DNA from: Chamaecyparis obtusa
Taxonomy: Eukaryota > Streptophyta > Pinopsida > Cupressales > Cupressaceae
Length of the DNA: 64,000 nucleotides
Assembly (NCBI GenBank): GCA_027943335.1
Contig: BSBK01006750.1
Coordinates: 372,001-436,000, forward strand
Reading direction: 5' to 3'
In this document: positions 23,726 to 36,662 of the stretch, piece by piece
Layout: the number at the start of each line of letters is the position of its first letter
Numbering within the stretch: the stretch's first letter is position 1
Program-made: the position numbers and the translations under genes
Notes under the pieces: generated by a model
What the model was told of the DNA's origin: nothing
The model's input: only the letters and a program-made list of their open reading frames with translations
The model's database searches: none

Positions 23726-24135
23726 TGTAATACCCCAAAAATGGGCTATAGGTTCATTAACCTCCTACATCATCAAATCGAATGAAATCAACATCGAAGT
23801 CCTAACCTAAGGCACATCTGTACATCAGTTCATCGAAACCCTAATTGATTTTATCTTAAATGTACACCAGGGAATATTCCTAGTTCATCCTAATTATTTT
23901 TAATTAAATATTATTTGGTGATAAATCATATTTATCCTAAAGTTTGATTAATTGAATATTCTGAATATTTAATTAATTATATTTAATTCTCCCACTTAAT
24001 CATTTAATTAAATTTAATTGCATTTATTCCTAAATTATATTATTTAATTTTGACAATAAATCAAAATCTATCGAATAATTGATTAAATTCTTATTTAATT
24101 AATTAAATCAAATTATCAATATTTAATGATATAGT
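23726..24135 (+). repeat. Tat-B 5' LTR, left piece
   Basis: Starts TGTAATACCCC after the ACTAT duplication and matches 45451 onwards of the 3' LTR. It is interrupted by copia-2; its last bases ATAGT are copia-2's target duplication. Confidence 0.92.
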
Positions 24136-24499
24136 TGTTAGGAATGAATGCTTGGTAGTCATTTTGTAGTAGTTGTTATTGCATTAATGACTATGATTGT
24201 CATTGATGTCAACACAGTGATCTCTGGAAAACTCACAGAGAAGCAGTCAGTGTTTTGAATAGCACATGTGTTATATTACAGATGGTGATATGTGATGTTG
24301 AGGTTTACTCTTTGATCAAGAGGTTCCCTAGTCAACATATCTTGTGTCATTGTGTAATTGTGTATGAATATCTTTCTATGGTTGTTAATTATATTGCTTA
24401 CATGGTTAAATGTTGTTGAAATTGATAAAAGTTATAAGTATTAGATAATTGATTCACACCCCCCCTCTTAGTTATCTTGGTGGACTTTACTTTCTAACA
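24136..24499 (+). repeat. copia-2 5' LTR (364 bp)
   Basis: TGTTAG to CTAACA. By eye it differs from the 3' LTR at about 25 sites, mostly transitions. A U5 hairpin (AGATAATT near 24443 and AGTTATCT at 24470-24477) encloses a C-run. Confidence 0.93.
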
Positions 24500-24501
24500 A
24501 T

Positions 24502-24511
24502 TGGTATCAGA
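24502..24511 (+). promoter_or_regulatory. copia-2 primer binding site
   Basis: TGGTATCAGA, two bases after the LTR end; the next two bases (AT) depart from the initiator tRNA-Met consensus. Confidence 0.85.
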
Positions 24512-24555
24512 ATATCAGGTCCTTGAAAGGAAATTTTAACAGCTTAAGGAGATCC

Positions 24556-25528
24556 ATGATGAATTTCAGGAAAGAAATCCCTAAATTTGATGGAGTAAAT
24601 TTTGACAGCTGCAAAGAAAAGATGAAGACACATCTACTGTGTTTAGGACCAGGTTATTGGTTGAATACAAAGAATGAGAAGACTATCATTGAAGATGATA
24701 ATCTTGAGACATGTTCTAATGATGAGAGGGATCTATTCATGTGCAACATACTTGCAAGAGAAGCACTTTTGATAGCACTTCCAGAAAATGAATACAGTCG
24801 AGTAAAATGTTTGAAAAAATCTCATGAAATTTGGAAAGCTTTACACTCTACTTTTGAAGGTGATGAACATGCACAGAGAGTTATATTACATAATTGGATA
24901 TGTGCATTTGAAGATATTAGAATGATGGAAGATGAATCTGTTAGAAGCTATATTGGTAGAATGTCAAAAATTATTGCAGGGATAAAACCTTATGGAGGAA
25001 CAAAGATAGAGAATGAAATAATATGGAAAATTCAGAGGACATTGACACCTACATTTAAGCAGACAACACAAATGATTGAACAAGTTATACCTTGTACAAT
25101 GAACTTTACAAGAGAGACTCTTCTTGGAAGATTGGAAGCAGTAGAGATGAACCTAAGGTTATCGGGAGACTTACCTAGAATGGAGACAACATTCAGTGCT
25201 CTTAGTGTTCGCCCTACTTTGTCAAGAAGCATCATTGTGAATGGAGATTGCTGGTAGTAGCAGCAGATCTAGCAATGAAGAGGATTGAAAGATTGAAGAA
25301 GGTATTTCCTTGCTTGTGAAGAGAGAACCAGACGGTAAGAAAGTTTTTAAATGTTGGACTTGTCAAGAATATGGTCATTTTGCATCTAAATGTCCTAAGA
25401 GAGTTAAGAAGCATAGAAACAATTTCAAGCCTAGAAGATATAAGGTATGTTATTATGCTAATGATGAAGATCTTGAAGCTAGTATGGAAAGAACTCTAAG
25501 TGAAAGTGATACTGAGAATAGAGATTAA
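24556..25528 (+). pseudogene. copia-2 gag
   Basis: ATG at 24556. The first part (to 25257) is a copia gag (UBN2-type) with PKFDGVNFDSCKEKMKTHL, EIWKALHSTFEG and SVRSYIGRMSKI. Past a frameshift, a second piece (about 25310-25528) carries the CCHC knuckle CWTCQEYGHFASKC in another frame. Pol then returns to the original frame, so two offsetting indels bracket the knuckle. Expected role: particle protein and RNA binding. Non-functional. Confidence 0.85.
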
Positions 25529-25576
25529 ATAGGATTTGTAGCAATCAAAGAAGAAAATCTTGAAATTGATGTTAAG

Positions 25577-28500
25577 AAAAAGCCTTAGTTTCCCAAGTTG
25601 AAAACAAAGCTGATTGGATTATAGATAGTGGTTTTTCACATCATATGATGGAAGATATGAAAAAATTCATAAAGTTTAACAATTATGATGGAAGAGTTGT
25701 GAGAGTTGGAAACAATGCACCTTGTTTGATTAAAGGTATAGGATCTATTACTCTTGATGGAAAAACTAATACTAATGATGTTTATTTTGTGGATGGTTTG
25801 AAACATAATCTTTTGAGTGTTGGATAGTTAGTTGATAAGGGATATCAAGTTTGGTTTACTAAGAAAACTTGTGTGATAAAGGATAAAGATGGAAATCTGA
25901 TTGGAACTGGATCTAGAACCAGAGGTAATGTATTTTAGTTGAATCCTACTGAGATGACATGTTTGTTTATTAAGATTGATGATAGTTGGTTATGGCATAG
26001 AAGGTTTTGTCATATAAACTTTGATAACATTGTGAAGTTGAGTACTACACTTGCAATAAGAGATTTTCCTATGATTATGAAGCCTACTAACATGATTTGC
26101 AAGGAATGTGTGATGGTGAAATAGAAGAGAAGTTCATTTCCCAATAAGAAGTTCACATCTGAAGAGAAATAAGAGATTGTTTATACAGACTTGAGTGGTC
26201 CTACCAGAACTAGAGGATTCTATGGAGAAAGGTATTTTATGATTCTTGTTGATGATTTTACAAGAATGATGTGGATTGCATTTCTGAAATAAAAGTCTGA
26301 AGCATTTGATAAGTTTAAGATCATTAAGAATAAAGTTGAGAATGAATCTGGAATGAAGATTAAATGTTTGAGATCAGATAGAGGTGGTGAATCTACTTCT
26401 AGAGAGTTTAAAATTTTTTGTGAAGTGAATGGTATTAAGAGATAGTTTTCAACCCCTAGAACACCTGAACAAAATGGTATAGCAAAAAGAAGAAACATGA
26501 CAGTGATTAAAGAAATAAGAGCTATGCTATTTGAGAATGATTTTCCGAAGATATTCTGGAGAGAAGCAGTGAACACAGTAGTGTATACAATGAACATAGT
26601 ACAAATCATAGTAGACTCAGACAAGACACCCTATGAACTATGGTTTGGACATGCACCCTCAGTTAAGTATTTTTGAATTTTTGGAAGAAAATGTTATATA
26701 AAGAGAGATGATGAAATTGGAAAGTTTGATCCTAGAAGTGATGAAGGAATTTTTCTTGGATATTCTTTGAAGAGAAAAGCATATAGATGCTACAATAAGA
26801 GAACTAAGACTATTGTTCAAAGCGAAAATGTTAGAGTTGATGAAAAGTTCAAAATTTAGGAAAGAATGCTTGATTATGAATCTGATGAAGAAGCTCATCC
26901 TCAAGCTAACACTGAATCTATTGAATTATTCTATGAGACTGACAATGAATTATTGAATGAGAGTCCTGCAAAAGAAACTAGAGAAGAATCTAGAGAAGAA
27001 TCTATAGTTGAAACAAGATCTGTGACCATGACACCAAACAGGTATATATCAAGACATCATCCTATTGAACAAGTTATTGGAAGTTTAGACAAAGGAGTTA
27101 TGACTAGAAATAAGGTACATTTATGTTTGATTTCTCAAATTGAACCTAAATCTACTAATGAAGCTTGTGAAGATGAACATTGGATTAAAGCTATGAGAGA
27201 AGAACTAGATCAAATTAAGAAGAACAAGACATGGGAATTGGTCCCTAGACCTAAAGAAAAGAATGTGATTGGAACTAAATGGGTATTCATAAACAAGATG
27301 AATGAACAAGGAGAAGTAGTAAGAAACAAAGAATGATTGGTATGTAAGGGATACTCACAACAAGAAGGAATTGACTATGAAGAAACTTTTTCACCTATTG
27401 CAAGACTTGAAGTAGTAAGAATGTTTTTCGCTTATGCAGCTTTTAAGAAATTTAAAGTATATCAGATGGATGTGAAATTTGCATTTTCGAATGGTGAATT
27501 GGAAGAAGTCTACATTGATCATCCTGAAGGTTTTCCTTTGACTCAAGAAGGAGACATGGTATGTAAACTAAAGAAAGCATTATATGGACTAAAGCAAGCA
27601 CCTAGAACTTGGTATGCAAGACTAGATAAGTATTTGTTAAAATTGGGATTTACTAAAGGAACAACTGATAGCAATCTGTACACAAAAGAAATTGAAAATG
27701 GTTTGTTGGTTATAGTTATTTTTGTTGATGACATTATTTTTGGAGGAGAAGATGAAGCTGGTGACAAATTTGCTGATGAAATGAAGAAAAAATTTGAAAT
27801 GAGCATGATTGGTGAGATGAAATACTTTTTGGGATTACAAATAACACAAAATAATGATGGTATCTTTATAAGTCAGTCAAAGTACTTGAATGATTTGCTG
27901 AAAAGATTTGGAATGGAGAATTGTAAACCAGTTGGAACACCTATGGTAACAAGACATAAAATATCCAGCAAAGATGAAACATCGGCAGTTGAACAGAAGA
28001 AATATAGATCCATGATTGGAGGATTGCAGTATTTGACAAACATTAGACCTGATATAGCACATTCAGTTGGAATGGTAGCAATATTTCAAGCTGAACCTAG
28101 AGAATCACATTATGCAGCAGTAAAGAGGATACTTAGATATTTAAGAGGCACAATGGACTATGGATTGTGGTATGAAAAATCTGATGATTTTACCCTATGT
28201 GCATTTATAGATGCTGATTGGGGAGGCAGTGTTGATGATAAGAAAAGCACCAGTGGTGGAGCCTTTTTCCTTGGAGGAAGATTAGTTTCTTGGCTAAGCA
28301 AGAAGCATAATTGTATTTCACAAAGCATAGCAGAAGCAGAATATGTAACAGTAACAAATAATTGTAACCAGATAATTTGGATGAAGCAAATGCTGAAGGA
28401 TATTTGAATAAAGTTTGTTGAGCCTGTTGTCATACACTATGACAACATCAGTACAGTTAGTATGTCTAAAAATCATATATTACATTCTAAAACAAAGCAT

Positions 28501-28659
28501 ATAGAGATCAAGTATCATGTTGTGAGAGAGAAAGTTGCTAAAAAAGGAGTCAGATTGGAGTACATAAGCACAAAGGAGCAGATAGCAGACATATTCACTA
28601 AACCTTTTCCTAAGGATACATTTGAGTATCTGAGAGGTATGCTTGGGGTTATGCCCTAG
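25577..28659 (+). pseudogene. copia-2 pol (protease, integrase, RT, RNase H)
   Basis: One frame with about ten stops. The protease has WIIDSGFSHHM (the residue after DSG is Phe where relatives usually have Cys or Ala). The integrase finger is LWHRRFCHI...CKEC; the core has YTDLSGP, LRSDRGGES and EQNGIAKRRN. The RT has [18 protein letters not shown] and palm FVDDIIFGG (27721). RNase H has [13 protein letters not shown] and SIAEAEYV, ending LRGMLGVMP at 28659. Stops include 25825-25827, 26122-26124, 27334-27336 and 28405-28407. The integrase is the most damaged part; the RT is nearly open. Confidence 0.92.
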
Positions 28660-29047
28660 CCTACTCTTGAGTAATGATACAATTGGTTGCATCCGTCCAG
28701 TGGTATATGAGCCTTATTTTTTCTTCTAGACTAGATGTTGGTACTTCCTCTATGGGGGAGTATGTGTATCCGAGCTGAGTCATAAGGACTCTTGTGAATG
28801 TATTTTTTGAATAGTGTCTTTTGACATTGGAGTTGTTGTTGACATAAGGATGAAATTTCTGTCATTGATGTTAATGGGGGAGAAGTGTACATGAAAAACC
28901 ATTTGTACTATCTGAATAGGAAAATAAAGAAAGATTTGATTGATGAAGAGGACTTGAAGCATTTTCAAATCAACAGTGTTGTAGTATTGGATTTTTGGAA
29001 CATTGGATGTTTTCATCTATGTTGCCATCAATGCCAATGGGGGAGAT
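28660..29047 (+). promoter_or_regulatory. copia-2 3' UTR with three PPT-like tracts
   Basis: Non-coding. TATGGGGGAG (near 28753), AATGGGGGAGA (near 28871) and AATGGGGGAGA (29036-29046) are three near-identical purine tracts; the last abuts the 3' LTR and is the working PPT. Nothing else is recognisable. Confidence 0.7.
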
Positions 29048-29414
29048 TGTTAGGAATGAATGCTTGGCAGTCATTTTGTAGCAGTTGCTGCTGCATTCAT
29101 GACTATGATTGTCATTGATGTCAACACAGTCATCTTCTGGAGACTCACAAAGAAGCAGTTAGTGTTTTGATTAGCGCACGTGTTATATTGCAGATGGTGA
29201 TATGCGATGTTTAGGTTTACTCTTTGATCAAGAGGTTCCCTAGTCAACATATCTTGTGTCATTATGTAATTGCGTATGAATATCTTTCAATGGTTGGTAA
29301 TTATATTGCTTACATGGTTAAATGCTATTGAAATTGATAAAAGTTATAGGTATTAGATAACTGATTCACCCCCCCCCCCCTCTTAGTTATCTTGGTGGAC
29401 TTTACTTTCTAACA
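29048..29414 (+). repeat. copia-2 3' LTR (367 bp)
   Basis: TGTTAG to CTAACA. The hairpin arms AGATAACTGA (29355-29364) and TTAGTTATCT (29383-29392) enclose a run of 12 or so C. It keeps CpG sites that are TpG or CpA in the 5' LTR. Confidence 0.93.
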
Positions 29415-29419
29415 ATAGT

Positions 29420-30210
29420 TTGGGATAAAAGTTTGATTTAATAATTGATTGACCCATAAATCAATTATTTTAATTCAAAAATCAGTTAAGTTGAAATTAA
29501 ATCACTCTATTTATTAAATTAATTTATAATTGTCTATGCACATTTGAAGGAGCAGTTAAACTTTAAATCAGAAAATCAATTCAAGTTGTTATCTTTTTGA
29601 AACTCAACATCTATTTTGAGTTGAAAGCTGATCTAAACTTCTGATTTAAGTTAAAAAGCTATTTTTGCATGATTTTGCATGATTTTATGAGTTAATTAAT
29701 TCTGATTTCTTGTTAACTCAAAAATCAACCTGAGTTTATCAAGAGTGATTTATGGATTTTCACAAATAACCTCTTGAATTTGCACAATTACTATAGTGAA
29801 TTTACAACCGAAGAATCAAGGTTTTGCGAATAGGCAACTTTGTGAGATCATTCATGTTTTTTTCATAACTTTTCATAGCAATAATATTCATTTAGCATAT
29901 CATTGTTATATCAATTTGCATATCAATTTCATTCATTCTAGACTAGTTTCATATCAGTTTTCATCTTATTGCATTAAAAATCCAAAAAGATAGATTAATC
30001 TACATTAATCTTTTAGCATTAAATCCTTCATTTAGGTGTTGCATTGTCACCGATCTTAGTCTAATTTGAGAATACATACTCACATCTACTAGAAGGCAGT
30101 AAATCGCCTGGTTAGCTTAGTTTCATTTTCTTGCAGATTTTGATTTTGCTAACCTCTAATGTTTTACTAAAGTGTTGTGTCCTCAGCTAGGTACAAAATT
30201 CACACACCCA
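29420..30210 (+). repeat. Tat-B 5' LTR, right piece
   Basis: Continues the Tat-B LTR after copia-2 and ends CACACACCCA, aligned to the 3' LTR end CAAACACACA. Relative to the 3' LTR it lacks about 51 bases at 29756-29758, including the TATA box, and has an 11-base duplication of GATTTTGCAT-type sequence near 29680. Confidence 0.88.
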
Positions 30211-32526
30211 TTTCTAGCACCCACCGTAGGGCCTTGAAATGGGTTTCCATTTCTTTTCTAACAATTTCTATCAATTTTCTGTCTGTACATTTTTTGTACA
30301 AGTTTTGCTAGAAAATCATGCTAGGACCCCTTGACTGTCGTACAACAGTCGGTGTTTTCAAGACTCATGTTGGGTCTTATAGATTGTTGTTTAAGAGCTA
30401 CTTTGTTGTGTGGACATACACCCATTGTCGTATGAGTTTCCAGATTGTCATGCGGGAGGTAACCTACTGTTGTATTAGGCCTGGATTAGCATACGAGAGG
30501 TAACTGATTGTTGTAGTAGTTTTGATACTAGAATTCAATTATTGTTTTAAATTTTCAAGCAATTTTTTAGATTTGATTTTTTGATTTGGACTAACAACTA
30601 ACCCTAACAATTGAGATCTTCTATTTCTGATTGGTATTTGCTGATTCTGATTGGAAAAGCACAACAAAAATTGGTTAAATAGGTAAAATCTACTAAGCGC
30701 GTTACAAGGAATTTTGGTATTTCGTTGCATCTAATAACACTTCATTTTGGGAGATAAAACGAACTCTCATGTCTCAAGCTTGTGTGCTTTTTCTAACTTT
30801 CATAAAATAGAATTCAGTTTTGGGCTAAAAACGAACATAGATTTACTTTTTTCATATCTGTTACACATAGTAAATAGGCCCTATGAACACTATTTGTGGA
30901 TGATCTTGAGAGAGTGGGCTTCATTCACTTGTTTATCATGCAAGGCTCTTCTTGACAATAGATCCCCTTGTAGGTAGGGAGGTTATTGTGATTATCTCAC
31001 ATTCTACTTGGTTTGGTCCTCAACTTTAATCGGTACATTCTCTCTTGGTCCCACTTAGAGAGCTTGGTAGACATCATTTTTGACATCACAAATCCTGGTG
31101 AGGTGATTTTAGTCTTAGCATGTCAAATAATCTATCTACTATTTTTGGGTAAAAGTGAAAAGGCTAGAGGATTATGCTCTACTCCCTTTTTGGGTAGTAT
31201 CAGAAATTCAGATCCTTGAATCTGGACCAAGTCCCCATGTGGTATCTTTTGTGAGTCACCTTTAGAGAGGGTAAACCATAGTGGACATTCCCTTTATTAG
31301 GTCAACCATGCGAACAAAACTTCAAGCGATAATAGCCATTTTTACTGTGGTAGCAACAACCACTATATAAATGTTTTTGTGGAAGAAATCTCCATGAGTG
31401 TGGTCTCTTGTTGGGTTGTCAGATCTCCCTAGCAGCTCCTGATTGATTAAATTCTTAGACTATGTCAAAACCCCAGTGCACTTGGATTGGAGATCGCCCT
31501 CTTGAGATCAAAAAAGTTGCAGAGTCAAACCATTACTAAAAACCATAGCGAGGCCAATTTTTCATTTTCTAGGACTATGTGCATTATTGAAAAACTTTTG
31601 AGAACATACACAAGTAGCACTCTTAGGGATTAGCACAATAAGTCACTATTGCGTTTTCATGTGCAAGGTTGTTTTTTCCCTTGTTCGTTGTTTTAAGATG
31701 ATTACTTGCTTCCCTTGCTTGCTTTTCTACATGTTTGCTATCTATTTGGTCCTTTGGAAATGAACAACACCTGAGATGAACTATCACATAGATCTTCAAA
31801 CTTGGATAGAAAAAATTGTAGACAATCTGAAACTGAAAAGCCAAAAAATTTCAAATCAAAAGAAAAAATCATTTATGGAATCAAAATTCATCCTAGAGTC
31901 TCAGAAACTCATGTGAGTTTCCACCAAAAGTCCTGCCAGAACCCCTATATTGTCGTATGGGAGCCTGTACATTGTAGTACAAGTTTTGTTAGGAAAAGTC
32001 AAAGAAAATCAAATCCTGGCATCAACTATCATATGAGTCTTGTCAATTTTTGTGCCAGAGCTTATCCAGACTTGTACGAGCTTGGAGAAACTCATATCAT
32101 AAATTTAAAAAATTTCCAGAAACTTGCCAAATTTGTCAGAAATTTAGTTTTTACAGCCAACTTCCAGATTTTGTCAAAATATTCACTGTGTCAAGAACAG
32201 AGTAGAGCCAAATAGAAAAATCTAGTCTATTTTCCTAAAGTAGTCTCTTGAGTTTGATCCAACCTTCTGATCTTTCGATTTGAATCACGTTCATCTTGTG
32301 TCAAAACCTTGTCAAAATCATATTCAATTCGATCAATTCTCCAAAATGGCTAAGTGTTGCAAGCTCATGTCCACCATCCTTTGGACATCTACCCATACAA
32401 CTAGGGCACAGTATCCTTCATTTACATCCAATCAATCCATCTTGACAAGGTTGCGTCATTTGATCTTCTTGAATCAAGTCTTTCTTTAGTTGTCTTCATC
32501 TTTCTCTTTTTGGTCACTTAAGGTTA
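30211..32526 (+). other. Tat-B leader (5' UTR) with candidate primer site
   Basis: About 2.3 kb without a credible gene separates the LTR from gag, as is usual for large Tat elements. GCACCCACCGTAGGGCC directly after the LTR sits where the primer site should be, but I cannot name the tRNA. Repeated words around TTGTCGTATGAG/GGGA (30424, 31949) and a near-palindrome GACTGTCGTACAACAGTC (about 30335) occur. A 14-base motif is shared, inverted, with the region upstream of the antisense PMD gene. Confidence 0.65.
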
Positions 32527-34290
32527 ATGGTGGAAACTAGAGCTTCATCATAGCAAAAAAAGGAGAAAAACACAAATTCTCTTCAGATGCATCTTCTATG
32601 ATTGCTGAAACCTTTCATCAACCCTACGACACCAATATATTTGGAGAAGATGCTCTTGGCAATCTATTCTTGAAAGGTGGCTACGTCACTCCTCCTACAT
32701 CAACTTGCACAAGTAATCAACCAACCCCACATCAATCAATCCCCAACAGTCCTCATAACAACATAATGTCTCAAGGAAAAGCATCCCAAGGTCATCACTC
32801 CAATCATGGCAGAGATAAAGAACCCACACCTTCTAAAATTATCCAATATCAAAATGATGATAACTTCAAGAGAATGATGAAGCATTTCTTGAAAGAAGAC
32901 AAAGAGGCATATTTCCTAGAGTTAGCTCAACGAGGAGCTAAACTTGCTCCAAAATCTAATGTTGAAGATATCATCACACAAGAGGAAAAAATTCCTATCA
33001 TAGCCATGATGAAATAGATGCATGCCGTGCAAGTCAAGCTCAACAGACTTGAAAAAGAGAAGGAACCTAAAGAGTTCCCCATGGAGGCTCTATGCCCTTT
33101 TCCATTTGATAAAGACTTGTACATGCCACCATTCCCAAAAGGAGTGGAAATGCCTAAATAAAACAAATACAATGAAAACTCTGATCCCCAAGATCATGTC
33201 AGAGAATTATGTACCCAATCTATGGAGTTCATGCATGAACCAACCTATCTAATGCATCTTTTCCCATGATCTCTTGGAGGGGCAGCCGTTCATTGGTTCT
33301 CAAGAATGCCACCTACAATCAAAACCTTTTAGGAGTTAATCAAGCTATTCTATTAACAATACTCCTACAACATCAAGCATCTCGTCACTATGATCGACAT
33401 TTTCAATCTAAAACAATATCTAGGAGAACCATTCCCGACTTTCCTCAACTGGTGGAGGAATAAATTTTCTCTATATGCTAGACCCATTCCAAAATAGAGA
33501 AGCTAGAAATTTTCATCAACAATCTTGTTCCAGAAATTAACTACCATCTACAAATGCAAAATCACACATCCTTGATAAGATGGTAGATAATGCAATCAAA
33601 ATTGAGAAAGTATTTGTGAAAAAAGGAGACATATCACTTCAAAAAGATAAGTATGAATCTAGATCTAGTTCTAAAGACAAGAACAAAAATTGGAACAAGA
33701 ATAAATGCATCATCACAAATGGTGTTATCGATACTGTTTGTGCCCCATCCAAGGCACCCACTTTCAATCTTATTGTTGGCACCCAAGCCATCAAAGCCTC
33801 TGAGGTAAAAGTGACATAGTCTAATAAGAAGCAATCTAATTACAAACCTTGAGCTACTGATCTTAAATGCAAGTTTACTCTTAGATAATCATTGGAATCT
33901 GCCATGAAAACATTGTTGGCTAATAAAATCATCACTTTTCTAGAAATTCAACCATTTGATGCTGAACCTAAACCAAAATGGTGGAATGAGAATGACTTTT
34001 GTGATTTCCATCGTAATAAGGGTCATAAAACTAGTAACTGCCAATGCTTAAAGAATCTCATACAAGACAAAATTGATGCCAGAGAAATTGTCATTGATAA
34101 TCATAAGAGCAATAATGATCATACAACATTCACGGAACCATTTCTAAAACACAATCAAGGAGATTCATCTTCTCAACCTAATATGGGTGCTAAGGTCAAT
34201 TATGCCTACTCTGGAAACAATACTATCATAAACATGGTTGAACCTTGCTTATTTGAAAATGACAATGTCATCACCATTGTGTGAAAAGAT
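32527..34290 (+). pseudogene. Tat-B gag
   Basis: A first ATG at 32527 opens MVETRASS, a start resembling other gypsy gags. After an early stop and a frame change the main gag frame runs from about 32598, with YNENSDPQDHVRELC, GGAAVHWFSRMPP and GEPFPTFLNWWRNKFS (the retrotransposon gag domain). A C-terminal piece (33892-34284) has a knuckle-like C-H-H-C, CDFHRNKGHKTSNC, as in other Tat gags. Several stops (for example 33015-33017 and near 33160) and at least two frameshifts are present. Expected role: capsid and genome packaging. Non-functional. Confidence 0.8.
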
Positions 34291-36662
34291 AGAGATAATC
34301 AATCAGCAAACTCAATTACTTAATCACAAGCTCAGGTGCATCTACAAGGATAAAACTCAGATTCATCAAATGTCCCTAAGATGCCTTTCAATCTTTCATC
34401 TTCTTCTAAATAGAGGGCTGCCTCAAAATCATCAAATCCTAAAGACACGAGACCCACATCATATAGCATTGTCCAACAACTCCAGCATACCAATGCAAAA
34501 ATCTCAATGTTTGAGTTGCTTCAGATATCTCTTGCTCATAGGGCTATTCTGGATAAAGCTCTGCTTAGTTCCAATGTTCCTGATGATCTCTATCTTGACA
34601 GACTCCAAAGTATGGTTGGTCATCTGACATCACCCTAGTATATCTCCTTTTTATAGGAAGATGACAATTCTTTGAGTCATCCGCATAACCATCCCTTGCA
34701 CATTGAAGTCTTGATCCAGAACTATAGAGTCAAATGAGTGTTGATAGATGCGGGCAGTCTAAATATTTGTTCTTATAGCTTGATCACACAACTGGGATTA
34801 TCTAAAACTTCCATTGATATTCCTAAGAAGAAGATAACTATCAAAGTATATGATGAGCAAGAAAGATCTTCCAAAGGAACAATTGTCTAACCTATCAGAA
34901 CAGGCCCAGTTATCAGAGGCATCACATGTCAAGTTCTTGATCTACCTTTGGCATACAACATTCTTCTAGGGAGACCCTGGATACATGAAATGTGAGCTAT
35001 TCCTTCCACATACTATCATTTTGTGAGATTTCCTTATGAGGGAGTAGAAGTGACAATTCTAGCTGACATATCTTCAACTTGCAATGCATTGAAAGAAAGT
35101 GATGACAAACTTGTTCCTAATAACAGAGAATCTTCCACTAAGAAAACATACATGGTGTCTACATCCAAGATGGAAGACATTGCAAAAGAAGTAAAAATCA
35201 AAGACAATGGCATAGGAGAATATACTATGGAACCAGTCCTATTTCTAACATCTCTCCATATCTCACCTAAATCTTATGGATAGTCTTTGAAACAACCAAA
35301 ACTAGAATCTAAAGAACCTCTAGTTGTTTATAAAAGAAATTTTGTTGCTAAGAAAGTATCCAAACAAGAATTTGAAAAGGATGAAGCTATTCTTGCATGG
35401 CTATACAAAGATGAGTCTCAATCCCAAACTGTTCAAGCATGTGACTCTAAAACACCGAAGATTCCTTCTAGATCTTATGGACCAAGAGATAAACTATTAG
35501 CTAAAATGGGATATCCAAGAAAAGGACCTCTAAGAGTGAGATTAAAAGGTCTCATGACACCCATTTCACATACTGGTAGGCCAAACAAAGATACTGCAGG
35601 CCTAGGCTATAGAAAGAAACTATTCTATCTCAAGGGTAACTCCTCTCATGTCATAGAACAAATAGAACTAGAGGCAAACAAAAATAAGGAGGAATAAAAT
35701 AACCAATCAGACAATGATGATTTAGATAGTTCTAAACTTATCCCTTATGAACACTTGCCCCAAGAAATCTTAGATCTTCTCAAAGCTTAAGATGAACCAA
35801 TCAAAAGAATCAATGTGGTAGAAACACAAGAGCCTACTACTACACAAATGACAGTCACCACATAAGAACCGAATGATCTTGACTCTAATCAAGAGGAACA
35901 AACTATTGATTCTGAAACAGACTCTCATGAGTATGAATTCAAATTAGAATCTGAAGGAAATCCCGCTTGGGGGATTCATCCTAACTTTACACATGTTCTT
36001 AGATTTCCTAAAGGTCTAGAATCAGAAGATGAATCTAATGATTATGAATGGGAGTCATTCTAGAAGAAGATGAACTCATCACAAAGAAACATGTAGATGT
36101 CATTCACCAATCTGCACCTACACTTGACGTAAGTCTAGAGAAAAGTAAAAAATCTAACGAGTCTGATCCACCTATTCCCAAAGTGGAATCCAATAATGAC
36201 ATTGAGACTTTTATTGAATTGATCATCTCGAGTAGTAGTATCACCTCTGATTTCATGAGTGAGATCATTTCCAATGATACCAATACCATGTGCATTAACA
36301 AGGTTAGCCAATCCCTTCCTGAGCTTACTATCCAACATCCAGAGCTAATAGACCAAATATCTAAAAATCTAGACCAAGATATCTATACCTTCAAATCAGA
36401 CTTTTCCCTTGCATGCTATCTCAATGCCATTGAACCTATGATGACTTCCATCGATGAACCGTGCATTATCATGATGAATTCACATATCAAATATCTCAGT
36501 CAAAAGAATAAGAGTAAAAAGAAAAAGAGTTCTAAGGGTGAAAACCACTTTGTGGCAGTCTTAGAACCAAGAATAGTAAAAATAAAAGATGTATTTGAAG
36601 GTGAAAACCTCTCTGAGGCACCCAAGGATGGCATATTTGATGTCCTTCTGAGTCATTTATAG
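34291..36662 (+). pseudogene. Tat-B protease and the long protease-RT linker
   Basis: Around 34500-34560 ISMFELLQ..LAHRAILDKAL precedes the protease. The active-site region reads VLIDAGSLNICSYSL (about 34738), and LAYNILLGRPWIHE (about 34950) closes the domain. The linker that follows contains KMGYPRKGPLRVRLK and GRPNKDTAGLGYRK, a glycine-rich patch that resembles a G-patch, then a Ser/Asp/Glu-rich stretch. A frameshift lies near 36050. Stops are scattered. Expected role of the protease: maturation of gag-pol. Confidence 0.75.

Larger units (their letters stand above)
24136..29414 (+). mobile_element. copia-2: full-length Ty1/copia element, 5,279 bp
   Basis: Flanked by ATAGT (24131-24135 and 29415-29419). 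LTRs of 364 and 367 bp have TGTTAG/CTAACA termini; primer site, gag, pol and PPT are in canonical order. The undisturbed target is visible in the Tat-B 3' LTR at about 45850-45870. The pol motifs ([16 protein letters not shown]) and the primer site fit SIRE-like copia; this is by eye. Confidence 0.95.

Noticed and set aside
30747..32489. Several 60-140-codon ORFs in the Tat-B leader
   Set aside because: No domain, no conservation visible in Tat-A (which lacks this part), and long Tat leaders are normally non-coding.
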